Source: Planctomycetota bacterium
Lineage (GTDB): Bacteria; Planctomycetota; UBA1135; GCA-002686595
NCBI GenBank assembly: GCA_029259595.1
Contig: JAJDEW010000073.1
Location: forward strand, 1-64,000
Reading direction: 5' to 3'
DNA: 64,000 bases
The translations under genes were made by a program, and so were the position numbers. The notes under the pieces were generated by a model, which worked only from the letters and a program-made list of their open reading frames with translations, did not search any database and had not been told where the DNA came from. Each line of letters opens with the position of its first letter. Position 1 is the stretch's first letter. Below, piece by piece: positions 17,327-25,742 of the stretch.

Positions 17327-20300
17327 TCAGCCGTGCACGACCCAGGCCGCCCAGAAGTAGGGGTGCGCGAAGGGGCCGGCCTCTGCTTCTTGCGTGCGGA
17401 GTTCGTCGCGGGCGGCTCGTAGTACGGCGGTCGGGTTCGCGCCGTTGGCGAGTGCGCGGTGCAAGTTGGACATGAAGCGCGCACTCGAGGCGTCCTCGAC
17501 GGCCCAGCGGCCGGCAATGACGCGCTTGCACCCGGCCAGGCGAAAGGCGCGCGTCAAGCCGAACAAGCCTTCGCCCGTGCGCCACGAACCGGCCGCTCCG
17601 TCACAGGCGGAGAGCACGGCCCAGTCCGCGTCGAAGCGTCGAGTCTCGATCTGCCAGGCTTCGAGCCGTGCGGTGTCCGAGGTCGCGTCGTGGGCACCCA
17701 GCACGAGGTGGCTGTGGCTGGGAAAGTCGCGGTCGAGCCGGCCGTGGGCGACGAAGTGCAGGCCGCGCGCACCGGGTTCGCAGCGTAGAACGTCTTCGGG
17801 GCGCGCATCGGAGACGATCGTCGCCGTGGGGAAGGTGGTGTGGAGCGCGGCCGTTTCCTCGGCGGCACGCGGTACGCCGACCGCCTCCGGAGCTCGGAAC
17901 ACGTGGATCGCACCGTGACGGCCGTGCTCGAGCGGCGCGGGCAGCGCCGCGGCTCGCGACAGGATCACGACGTCGTGTGCGTCCGCGAGGAACTCGAGCT
18001 CGTTCCAGTGCGCGAAGGGTCGCGCGGGATCGACGGGGCCCGCTCGGCCGGCGCGCACGAGCAGCTCGAAGGGCAGATCGGCGAGGGGCTCGTCGAGCAC
18101 GAGGCCGAGCGCTTCGTGCGGCACCAGCCCGAGCGGCGTGACGAGGGCCGTGTACAGCGCGCGCGCCGCGCGCACGTCGAAGCCCAGGTGCGCGAGGTCG
18201 AGCGTCCCCGCGCGCAAGGCCTGCAGTGGTGCCCGCAGGCGCGCGGTGCGCTCCTCGATGAAGTCCCGTGTGACGGGCAGCAGCACGGCACGCGTCCCAC
18301 CGGGGCGCAGCACCAGCGCGAGCGTTTCCGTCTCGGCGACGAGGTAGCTGACGACGATATCGAGTTCGCTCGCGGCCAGCCGTTCACACGTGTCGGCCGC
18401 CTTCGACGGTGTTCGCGGCGCACGTTCTTGCGCCGCGCGACCGCGCTCGACGTCCGCGGCCAAGAGCGCGGCATCCAGCCGCGCCTCCGCCTCCGTGAGC
18501 TCACGCGCGAGGGAAGCGCGCGCGTCATCGGTAGTCTCCGAGGCGCGCATCCGGAACTCGAGCGTGGCGATGCGTCGGCAGGCCGCCCGCAGGGCCGGGT
18601 CCTCGTGCTGGCCGATGTCACCTCCGCGTCGACGGCGCTGTTCCGCGAGCACGCGGCCGCGCAGGAGCTCGGTTTGCGCGAAGGCCTGCTCGGTGCGACC
18701 GAGCCGCGCCGCGAGGAAGGCTGCCGCGCGATACGGGTCCGAACGCGCGCGCAGAGCGTGCGCCAGCAAGCCGGGCGAGGCGATGCGACGGCGCCAGGCC
18801 TCGATGCGCTCCACGGCGCTCGTGTAGGCGAGCAACGCCCGCTCTGCTTCGCCGCTGTGCTCGAGCAGGGCGCCGCGCGCCGTGTCGATGCGCCAGAGCA
18901 GCTGCGGGACGGGCAGGGCGGCCGCGCGCGCGGCCGCGACGTCCAGGTTCGATCGGACGCTCGCCGTGTCCAGGAGCGGGTCGGACAGCGCGCGCGCACG
19001 GGCGAGCTCGACCTCCGCCACGCCCAGGGCTCCGAGCGCTTCGAGGTAAGGGACGTCGAGCTCGCGCCCGACATCGCGCGCGCGCGCTAGGGCCTGCGTC
19101 GCCGCTGCATGCTCGCCGCGCGCCAACCGGACCCAACCCTCGTTCTTCCACGACCAGCCGACCCCACGCGGATCCTCGATCGCGCGGAAGAGCTCGCGCG
19201 CCTCGGCCAAGCGCGCGAGCCCCTCGTCCGTGCGGCCGAGATCGCCCAACAGGAGTCCGAGGTCGAGTTGCACCTCCTCGACGAGGCGCGGCGCGAGCTG
19301 TTGGAGAGCCTGCGACCGTGAGGCGGTATCCGCGCGCCGCAGCAGAGTCAGAGCCGACTCCAAGCGACCGACGTCGCTCAGGATGCTCGCAGCCAGGAGG
19401 TCGGCGCGCACCGTCGCCTCGTCCTGCACAGGTGCATCCTCGCCGAGCGGTGCGACCTCGTGGCAGAGCTCGAGCGCGCGCTGGTGCTCGCCCAACTCGA
19501 AGTGGAGACCCGCGCGCGTCGCGAGCACGCGTCGCAGGGCCGCCGCGTCGCCGAGCGGGCGCGCGCACTCCTCCGCCTGCTCGGTCCACCGCAGGCTCTT
19601 GTCCAGGTCGCCACGCGTCAGCGCGACCGTCGCGAGGTCCGTGAGCAACTTCACCTCCCAGGCGCCGCTGCCGTTGGCCCGTTCGACCGCGGCCGCCCGC
19701 TCCAGCCAGCGCGTCGCCCCCGCGAGCTCGCCGCGGCGCCAGTCCGACTGCCCCAACCACTCCGCGGCCCAGGACTCCTTCCACGGATCGCCGACCCGTG
19801 CGCTCTCTGAGGCCACGCGCGCGACGATCGCATCGGCCTCGTCGTAGCGACCGGCGAGGTACAGGCGGTGGCCGAGCGTCGCGAGGGGCTCCAGCACGAG
19901 GGCGGTGGCCTGCAGCTCTTCGCAGGCGCCGAGCAGCGCGTCGAGTTCCGCCGCGTCCGGAAGGGACGGTTCCGCGTACGTCGCGAGAGCCGTGAGTTCG
20001 CCCCGCAGATCCAGGCACGCCGCGCGCTCGTCGTCGTCCAAGCTCAACACGGTTCTCAGCATGCGCGCCGGCCGGCGTTCGCCGAGCGCGTCCGCCAGCC
20101 ACGCGAGCTCGCCCTCGACACCGCCACCCGCGAGGCGCTCCAGAGCGACGGACAGCGCGCGTCGGAAGACGTCGCGTGGAGAGGTCGCGGCCCAATGCTC
20201 GAGTGCGCGCGCATCGCGCTGGTCGAGCGCCGTTCGAAACGCCTGCGCTTCGTCGCGCGAGGGCTCTTCTTGACTCGTCTGTCCGGCCGAGCGGGTCGCG

Positions 20301-20545
20301 GAACGGATGCGAGCGCGCGTCAGCGGCAGCGCGGAGGACGGTGCGCTGCCGAGTGAAGTGCCGGCGGACGAGGACGACGATGGTGCGCGGGACGGTTCGC
20401 GCGCGGCGCGGAGACCGGACGGGGTCGCGCTGCAGGCGGCCAGCCCGGCCGTGGCGCTCGTCGACGCGCAGGCCGGAGCGCGGGGTTCGCAGCGCACCGG
20501 CGCGGCCAAGGCCAAGGCCACCAGCGGGACGAGGGTGCGAAACAT
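17327..20545 (-). CDS. CHAT-domain caspase-like protease with TPR repeats, exported
   Basis: 1072 aa. The N terminus is a signal peptide (MFRTLVPLVALALAAPVRC). The middle (aa ~200-620) is a helical array of TPR-like repeats. The C terminus (~aa 780-1072) is a CHAT domain (PF12770), the clan CD peptidase fold shared with caspases and separase. The catalytic dyad is visible as His in LHFVAHGRLDRD (~aa 934) and Cys in AVLSACDGAAGSW (~aa 980), followed by GEGLFGLTRAFRLAGCKRVI. It is third in a tight operon (7 nt after a membrane TPR protein, itself overlapping an ECF sigma gene). A proteolytic role in that regulatory circuit is an inference. Confidence 0.88.
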   Translation of the reverse strand: MFRTLVPLVALALAAPVRCEPRAPACASTSATAGLAACSATPSGLRAAREPSRAPSSSSSAGTSLGSAPSSALPLTRARIRSATRSAGQTSQEEPSRDEAQAFRTALDQRDARALEHWAATSPRDVFRRALSVALERLAGGGVEGELAWLADALGERRPARMLRTVLSLDDDERAACLDLRGELTALATYAEPSLPDAAELDALLGACEELQATALVLEPLATLGHRLYLAGRYDEADAIVARVASESARVGDPWKESWAAEWLGQSDWRRGELAGATRWLERAAAVERANGSGAWEVKLLTDLATVALTRGDLDKSLRWTEQAEECARPLGDAAALRRVLATRAGLHFELGEHQRALELCHEVAPLGEDAPVQDEATVRADLLAASILSDVGRLESALTLLRRADTASRSQALQQLAPRLVEEVQLDLGLLLGDLGRTDEGLARLAEARELFRAIEDPRGVGWSWKNEGWVRLARGEHAAATQALARARDVGRELDVPYLEALGALGVAEVELARARALSDPLLDTASVRSNLDVAAARAAALPVPQLLWRIDTARGALLEHSGEAERALLAYTSAVERIEAWRRRIASPGLLAHALRARSDPYRAAAFLAARLGRTEQAFAQTELLRGRVLAEQRRRRGGDIGQHEDPALRAACRRIATLEFRMRASETTDDARASLARELTEAEARLDAALLAADVERGRAAQERAPRTPSKAADTCERLAASELDIVVSYLVAETETLALVLRPGGTRAVLLPVTRDFIEERTARLRAPLQALRAGTLDLAHLGFDVRAARALYTALVTPLGLVPHEALGLVLDEPLADLPFELLVRAGRAGPVDPARPFAHWNELEFLADAHDVVILSRAAALPAPLEHGRHGAIHVFRAPEAVGVPRAAEETAALHTTFPTATIVSDARPEDVLRCEPGARGLHFVAHGRLDRDFPSHSHLVLGAHDATSDTARLEAWQIETRRFDADWAVLSACDGAAGSWRTGEGLFGLTRAFRLAGCKRVIAGRWAVEDASSARFMSNLHRALANGANPTAVLRAARDELRTQEAEAGPFAHPYFWAAWVVHG

Positions 20546-20552
20546 CGTCGGC

Positions 20553-21314
20553 TCAGCGTGGCCAGAAGGGCTCTGCGAGCAGGGCTTCGGCGTTCGGGGC
20601 GAAGGGGCCGTCGCGGGCGACGAGCTCGTTCAAGAGAGCCCGCGCCGCTTCGGCGTCGCGCTCGGCCAGCCGCAGGTGTGCGAGGCGCCACAGCGCGTGG
20701 TCGCCCAGGAGATCGGAGTCATCGTCGGCGACGCGGCGGTAGGCGCGGCTCGCGCGGTCGAACTCGGCTTCATGCTCAAAGCAGACCGCACGATAGAAGC
20801 GCGCCGGCGCATGCTCGGGATGGTCGTCGAGGAAGGTGTCGAGCGCTGCGCCGGCCGCGCTCCAGGCGCGTGTCCGATAGGGCGCCATGGCGGCGGCGAA
20901 GTCGCGCGCGAGCGCACCGGCGGGATCGGTGTCGGGGCCACGCAGCTCCGTGGCGAGCCACGGCGGCGGCGCGAGGGACGCAGGCCAAGCGGGCTCGCGG
21001 TCGAGCAGCCAGAGCGCGAGGACGCTGGCGGCCGCCAAGGCGAGGGCGGCGACGAGCGGGAGCGGACGGGGGCGAGGGGTCGCGAGCTCGATGTGGGTGG
21101 AGTCGGCGTCGAGCTCGACGAGCTCGGAGCGCAGCGGGGTTGTTGCGGACAAGAGCTCGGGCTCGCGCTCCAAGGCCGCCACGAGGTCACAGACGAGGTC
21201 GAGCTCGTCCGAGGCCTCGGACGCGCGCTCGGTCTCCGCGAGGAGCGCTTCGACGTCCGCTTCGTCGAGCTCGCCCGCGAGCAGCGAGAGGGCGGTGGGT
21301 CGCGGTTGTTTCAT
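20553..21314 (-). CDS. single-pass membrane protein with TPR-like C terminus, putative anti-sigma partner
   Basis: 253 aa. An acidic, helical cytosolic N-terminal part (aa 1-~80) is followed by one membrane helix (LPLVAALALAAASVLALWLL, ~aa 83-103) and a C-terminal TPR/BamD-like region (YRTRAWSAAGAALDTFLDDH, ARFYRAVCFEHEAEFDRASR). The start codon overlaps the stop of the upstream ECF sigma gene (ATGA), a coupling typical of sigma/anti-sigma pairs. The N-terminal part lacks a zinc-binding HxxxCxxC motif, so if it is an anti-sigma factor it is not the ZAS type. The outer TPR region could receive the signal or bind the CHAT protein encoded next. Confidence 0.7.
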   Translation of the reverse strand: MKQPRPTALSLLAGELDEADVEALLAETERASEASDELDLVCDLVAALEREPELLSATTPLRSELVELDADSTHIELATPRPRPLPLVAALALAAASVLALWLLDREPAWPASLAPPPWLATELRGPDTDPAGALARDFAAAMAPYRTRAWSAAGAALDTFLDDHPEHAPARFYRAVCFEHEAEFDRASRAYRRVADDDSDLLGDHALWRLAHLRLAERDAEAARALLNELVARDGPFAPNAEALLAEPFWPR

Positions 21315-21817
21315 GCGTCGTCTCCGTCCATGCCGGCGCGCCGGGCGAGCTCGCGCAGGCGCGTCAAGAGCGCCCGCTCGCGAGAGTGCAAGGTCGAGAT
21401 CGCGGTGCCGGTTTCCGTGGCGATGTGCGCGAGGGTCTCGTGCGCCAGGAAGCGGCGGGCGAGAAAGGCGCGTTCGTCGGGTTCGAGCTGGCCGAGCAGG
21501 CGCCCCAGTTCACGTTGGCGCCGTACGACCGCCTGCGCGCTCGGTCCGTCGTCGTCCGGCGGCTCGACCTCGAGCGGACGCGTGCGCCCGCCGTCGCGCC
21601 GCGCACGCAGCGCCAGGTTGCGGACCGTCCGCAGGAGGAAGTTGCGGGCGTGTGCCGTGCTCTCGAACTCTGCACCGTCGTTCTCGACGGCGCCCAGGAG
21701 GACGAGCGCGGCCTCCTGGACGATATCGTCGGGATCCGAGGTCGAGCCGGCGAGCGAACGAGCGAGGGCGCGTGCCATGGGTCGGTAGCGGTCGAGGAAC
21801 GCGTCCCAGCGGGGCAT
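21311..21817 (-). CDS. ECF-type RNA polymerase sigma factor, first gene of the CHAT operon
   Basis: 168 aa. Region 2: FLDRYRPMARALARSLAGST, DPDDIVQEAALVLLGAVEN, NFLLRTVRNLALRARRDGG. Region 4: GQLEPDERAFLARRFLAHET, LAHIATETGTAISTLHSRER. Compact, with no extension or membrane segment. Its last codons overlap the membrane-protein gene (ATGA). A TAGGCT box 6 nt before the start points to a leaderless transcript of the three-gene operon. The operon may be autoregulated, as is common for ECF units, but this is not shown. Confidence 0.88.
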   Translation of the reverse strand: MPRWDAFLDRYRPMARALARSLAGSTSDPDDIVQEAALVLLGAVENDGAEFESTAHARNFLLRTVRNLALRARRDGGRTRPLEVEPPDDDGPSAQAVVRRQRELGRLLGQLEPDERAFLARRFLAHETLAHIATETGTAISTLHSRERALLTRLRELARRAGMDGDDA

Positions 21818-21823
21818 CCCGAG

Positions 21824-21829
21824 AGCCTA
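21824..21829 (-). promoter_or_regulatory. -10-like box TAGGCT, probable leaderless promoter of the CHAT operon
   Basis: Minus-strand TAGGCT sits 6 nt upstream of the ECF start codon at 21817 and within the 50-nt gap after the 21868 gene, so the operon probably has its own promoter. Confidence 0.45.
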
Positions 21830-21867
21830 CCCCGGGACCACGTCCCGTGCGATGGAGGTGGCCGGTG

Positions 21868-23124
21868 TCAGGGGCCGGGATCGGGGGTCGTGACGTCGGG
21901 CCGGTGCTTGACCCGGACGTTCGTGATCGAGAAACAGTTCGTGGTCGACTCGATCGCCGCCGTGATCAACATCTCGTCCGGCAGGACGTCCGTGTCGAAG
22001 ATCTGACCGTCGGCGAGCATCGTGAAGCGGTAGATCAGCTGGTCGTCGCCACCGCCGAGGGGCGTCGTGTCGGGGAAGCCGTTGACCCCGTACCAGGCGT
22101 GGACGCTCGACTGGCGGAAGGCATAGGCGAGGCTGGCACCGGTCGAGCCCCAGATCACCCCGCACTGCCCGCCGGTGATGACGCCGCCCGCCACGAAGGT
22201 CCCGGTCGTGACGTCGAAGTAGTCGTCGCTGAAGCGCACGTCGAGCGACGGGAACATCGGATGGAAGCCCGGTCCAGGCAGCAACGGCCAGTTGCCGGTG
22301 CACGCCATCGCTCCGCCCTGGCAGGGGCCGAAGATCGGATCGAGCGGGTGGGGCGTCGGCGGCACGGTCGCGAAGTCGAAGTAGCAGGGGATACGCACCT
22401 CGACGCCGACGAGAAAGGGCGTCATCTGATCCGCCGCGACATCCGAATCGACCGTGCTGTGCCAATCCTCGACCCAGATCGAGATCGTGGGAGTCTGCAC
22501 CGAGTGCACCCCATTGAAGAGCGGATCGAAGCCGTGCGACAGGAAAACCGTGTCGACGACCCCGTTGATCGTCGCCGTCAAGTTCGTTCCGAGGTCCCCG
22601 TTCAGGTCGACGATCATGTAGGTCGGATCGAGGATCCAGCTGACCGTCGTCGTTTGATCCCCGCCGAGCTCGACCTCCGAGCCGATCAGCTCGAACAAGC
22701 TCGCGAGCTCCGTCCCGGCCGGCAGCACGAAGCCTCCGACGAACAGGTCGTCGTCCATCACGAGGCTGAGACCGGGCAACGCGGGGTGCACGTCCCCGAT
22801 CAAGCCGTCGCCGTCGACGTCGGTGGGCGGCACCGCAGCTGCGCCGGGGGAGGGCAACGTCGCACCTTCGCGCACGGGCGTCAGCGCACCGGGCTTCTGC
22901 TCGAGCGCGATCTCGAGGATGACGTGGAAGGAATCCGGCGTCGGGCTCACGGGGTGAAAGAGCGGCACCTCCTCCGAAGGCATCGGGGCCACGAACTCGA
23001 TCGCCGTCTTGGCCGGACAGGCGCCGCCGCCACCGACGGGCTTGGCGACCCAGGGCGTCTGGGCGGCGGGTAGCGAGGCGACGACGAGGAACGGGACGAG
23101 ACGGCAAGCGTAGGGAATGGACAT
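21868..23124 (-). CDS. secreted protein of unknown function
   Basis: 418 aa. Signal peptide at the N terminus (YACRLVPFLVVASLPAA, cleavage near aa 21). The mature part is rich in Asp, Gly, Thr and beta-type sequence, with few charged helices. A DVDGDGLIGD segment resembles a calcium-binding EF-hand/dockerin-type loop, but only once, so no dockerin can be claimed. Four Cys in the second half (CYFDF, GPCQGGAMACTG) could form disulfides outside the cell. No family recognised. It is encoded just upstream of the CHAT operon in the same direction. Confidence 0.7.
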   Translation of the reverse strand: MSIPYACRLVPFLVVASLPAAQTPWVAKPVGGGGACPAKTAIEFVAPMPSEEVPLFHPVSPTPDSFHVILEIALEQKPGALTPVREGATLPSPGAAAVPPTDVDGDGLIGDVHPALPGLSLVMDDDLFVGGFVLPAGTELASLFELIGSEVELGGDQTTTVSWILDPTYMIVDLNGDLGTNLTATINGVVDTVFLSHGFDPLFNGVHSVQTPTISIWVEDWHSTVDSDVAADQMTPFLVGVEVRIPCYFDFATVPPTPHPLDPIFGPCQGGAMACTGNWPLLPGPGFHPMFPSLDVRFSDDYFDVTTGTFVAGGVITGGQCGVIWGSTGASLAYAFRQSSVHAWYGVNGFPDTTPLGGGDDQLIYRFTMLADGQIFDTDVLPDEMLITAAIESTTNCFSITNVRVKHRPDVTTPDPGP

Positions 23125-23439
23125 AGGGGGGACCGGTTGGGGAGGGGAGGGAACGACCCGCGTGGGCCGCTACCGGTTTCTTCCCCGGCAGAGCGCGGTT
23201 TCCGAATCCGAGTCCGGAATTTCTCGTACCTCCCCGGGCCCGCACACCGCATCGCCATCCCCAAGGATTGCTCTGATCAAGCATCACCTTGCAGGCTTCA
23301 TCCCATTGAGGCCGAGCACACCCTCCGGATGGTGCCGCTCGACGGGAGCGCGTCCCCGACGACGCTGGGTTTCGACTTCGTCACGTCGATCGCCGGAGTC
23401 GCTCCCGATGGTTCGCGCCCGCAAGATCATCCGCTAGCT
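23125..23439. other. intergenic region, no gene seen
   Basis: Lies between two leftward genes. The plus strand from about 23305 to 23430 keeps an open frame of fairly protein-like composition (MVPLDGSASPTTLGFDF), but it has no start, no ribosome site and no recognisable family. It may be a gene remnant. Confidence 0.3.
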
Positions 23440-24528
23440 TCAGCCCGCAGGAAGGATTGGCTTGATCCACACGACCTCGTGGATGTCTCCTTCTTCCGAA
23501 TGAGCAAGGAGGAGTAGTGTGTGCTTAGGCCGCATTACGACATACGACTTCTGGGGCGGGGGAGTTCTCAGTCCCGGGGAGTTCCTGGGGGTAGGTTCCT
23601 CCATCGGAGGTCCGTATTCGTTACCCAAGACCTCAGCCTCCTCGGATATCCAAAGCGAAATTTGGAGGGGCTCCCCTTCCGCGAATGACTTTGCTCCTCT
23701 CGCCAAAGGGGGGCCGATTACGTCTACAAAGTCTTTGAGTTGCCCCGGGTCGGTTCGCAGGACTGCCTCAATCTGCGCAGGGTCGATCCGCAAGGAGGTG
23801 GACATGGATTCAACTCTATTCACTGAAAATGGATAGTCGAAGTCCGGTTTGGTTGTGGCCCTGAGACGTGCGGACTGAAGCTCCTGGAGTTCTTCAAAAT
23901 CGTCGGAGTTGGATGACACCCAAAGAACGTCGCGAAGGACCTGGTCGTGTTCGGAATAGCCAACAAAGAGCCATTGGATGCCTATCGTGTCTCGGCTGCC
24001 AGTTCGAGACCCGTCATAGAACAGAAGGCGGTGATCAACTTTGCTCGAGCGGTTGTACCTTCGGCCCTGGTACTCAGGTTCACCGAGGGCCTCCACCAGA
24101 TCTTCAGTGGTGGACTGATCCATCTGGATTACCGCGGCCGCTTCGGAAACGCGGATCGTATCGCGGGTCCTGATTCGTGGACCATCGAACCTTGATTGGA
24201 CAATGAGCAGGTCTGCGACCATGCCATCTGCGTCAAAGCTGATGTAGCCCTTGCCAGAGTCCAATTGGCCGTCGCCGAAGGGGTTTAGCCAGCCCTTGAG
24301 CCCGAAGTAATAGCTGAGCTCGTTAGTTCCATCGTCGTCAGTCTGGACGCCTACGCCCTGAGGAGATCCGAGGAGGATCTCACATTGGTTCCGGTCGAGT
24401 TGCTCTAGGTCAACGCCATCCAGGCGGTCAAGTCTCGGCGTTGCGTACGTCCTTAGATAGGTTCGGCAGCTTGAACTGAGTGCAGCAACTAGGGCGTAAC
24501 AAAGCAGCGAGGCCAGATTCGAACGCAT
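23440..24528 (-). CDS. lipoprotein with BamE/SmpA-like repeated modules, low GC
   Basis: 362 aa from the ATG at 24526-24528, which has an excellent AAGGAGGAG ribosome site 4-5 nt away; the longer open frame upstream is not used. The signal peptide ends ALSSSC, a proper lipobox. The mature part seems to contain three copies of a module in which a helix leads to LGxP and a beta stretch (CEILLGSPQGVG, LVEALGEPEYQG, FVDVIGPPLARG). This resembles the SmpA/BamE lipoprotein fold, an inference from pattern only. GC and codon choice are clearly lower than in neighbouring genes, and the strong Shine-Dalgarno is unlike most genes here; both hint at recent acquisition. Confidence 0.65.
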   Translation of the reverse strand: MRSNLASLLCYALVAALSSSCRTYLRTYATPRLDRLDGVDLEQLDRNQCEILLGSPQGVGVQTDDDGTNELSYYFGLKGWLNPFGDGQLDSGKGYISFDADGMVADLLIVQSRFDGPRIRTRDTIRVSEAAAVIQMDQSTTEDLVEALGEPEYQGRRYNRSSKVDHRLLFYDGSRTGSRDTIGIQWLFVGYSEHDQVLRDVLWVSSNSDDFEELQELQSARLRATTKPDFDYPFSVNRVESMSTSLRIDPAQIEAVLRTDPGQLKDFVDVIGPPLARGAKSFAEGEPLQISLWISEEAEVLGNEYGPPMEEPTPRNSPGLRTPPPQKSYVVMRPKHTLLLLAHSEEGDIHEVVWIKPILPAG

Positions 24529-25121
24529 GATCTCCTCCTTCAGCGGGTGCAAGAGCCACTGATGGGGACAGTGATACACTGGGGCGGGACACACTCGTGC
24601 CACGAAAGCCGGTTCCCAGGGGCATCGATGCCAGAGGAAGTTGGAGCCGAGCATGACGGGACGCCCAAGCTCCCGCCGTCAACCGCTCTCCGGAGAGCAG
24701 CGGAGAGCAAGAGAGCCACCGGGGGCCGTGATCGCGGTCCGGGCGGCGACCTTGCACTCGCTTCGCTCTCCGTCCGAGATAGGGAAGAGGGGCCGCCACA
24801 ACCCGAGTGCTGTTAACCAACCCGCGTGGGGTTCGCATCCCGTCCGGATCGGCCCCGAACGGGCCCTCACCGCGAAACCCGTAACTCTCTTCCAGGTAAC
24901 CCTTTAGCGCCCTGGTTCGTTCCAGGGCGTGAGTGGCTCCCCGAAGCCAACGGTAAAGCGAACTCAGCCCCGGAGAGCGAATCGGCCTTCCCGCTGTCGC
25001 CAGGGCCGACTCGCTGTTCGCGCAGCCGTCCAGGTCGGTACCAAGATTCCGGTAGTACGAAATCCGAGGCGAGGCAGGGAACGCGGAGCCCGTCTATAAA
25101 GGACGGGCCGTTGCTGCCCCG
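24529..25121. other. divergent intergenic region with two operator-like palindromes
   Basis: Lies between the low-GC lipoprotein (leftward) and the ECF/kinase cassette (rightward). It holds the 14-bp perfect palindrome GCTCTCCGGAGAGC at 24685-24698, with its half-site CGGAGAGC repeated just after it and once more near 24970, and a second palindrome around a TATAAA box at 25088-25108. The composition is lower in GC than the surroundings. No gene seen. Confidence 0.45.
25088..25108 (+). promoter_or_regulatory. operator-like inverted repeat centred on a TATAAA box
   Basis: GCCCGTC (25088-25094), TATAAAG (25095-25101), GACGGGC (25102-25108): 7-bp perfect arms around a -10-like element, ending 13 nt before the ATG of the ECF gene. 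A dimeric regulator bound here would block or shape promoter opening. As RNA the arms could also form a hairpin, but only if transcription begins upstream of the box. Confidence 0.5.
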
Positions 25122-25742
25122 ATGCCGACCGACCCCCACACATCCGTCGTCCTGCTTGCCCGTGCTCAGGCCGGCGACCAGGAAGCACGGGACGCTCTGT
25201 ACCGACGCATCCTCCCCTCGATTAAGGAACTCGTCCGCCGTCGTATGGGTGCCCACCTGCGTCAGAGGGCCGATTCCCTCGACATCGTACAGTCGGCCCT
25301 GGTCGAGGCCGTGGCGGGGGTCGGCCGCTTCCAGCCGGATGGGGATGGAGCCCTGCTCCGTTGGATGGCCCGGATCGCCGAGAACAAGCTCAGGCGGCAG
25401 GCGAGGGACATGCGTGTCGGCGACCGCAACCCCGCCCGCAACCGCCGGCTCGATCCACTGGACAGCGAAGAAGTTGGGCACGAGCCCGCGGAGAGGTCGG
25501 TCCTCGTTCCAGCGAGAAAGGCGGCCTCGGACGAGGAACGCGATTGGGTTCAGGGCCTCCTCGAGCAGCTCCCCGAGAGGGAGCGAGTCTTGATCCGCCT
25601 GCGGAAGCTCGAGGAGCGCAACTGGGAGGAGGTTCTGGAGCTGTCCGGGGAAGAGAACCTCAAGGCTGCCCGGAGCGCATTCTCGCGGGGCCTGGCACGG
25701 CTGGCGACCCTGGCAGCAGCCCGAAGGCTTCGGCGAGACTGA
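25122..25742 (+). CDS. ECF-type RNA polymerase sigma factor upstream of a receptor kinase
   Basis: 206 aa. Region 2: LLARAQAGDQEARDALYRRI, ADSLDIVQSALVEAVAGVGR, LLRWMARIAENKLRRQARDM. Region 4: LLEQLPERERVLIRLRKLEE, RNWEEVLELSG, with KAARSAFSRGLARLATLA as the recognition helix region. It lies 465 nt before a WD40 kinase read in the same direction. In planctomycetes ECF genes of this kind are often paired with Ser/Thr kinases, presumably activated by phosphorylation instead of anti-sigma release. The start follows an inverted repeat over TATAAA. Confidence 0.85.
   Translation: MPTDPHTSVVLLARAQAGDQEARDALYRRILPSIKELVRRRMGAHLRQRADSLDIVQSALVEAVAGVGRFQPDGDGALLRWMARIAENKLRRQARDMRVGDRNPARNRRLDPLDSEEVGHEPAERSVLVPARKAASDEERDWVQGLLEQLPERERVLIRLRKLEERNWEEVLELSGEENLKAARSAFSRGLARLATLAAARRLRRD

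Noticed and set aside
24801-24860. tRNA-Asn-like 3' half (CTGTTAACC then GGGTTCGCATCCC)
   Set aside because: The anticodon stem does not pair, the T stem has only three pairs and no matching acceptor or D arm can be found. It may be a decayed attachment-site remnant but cannot be called a gene.
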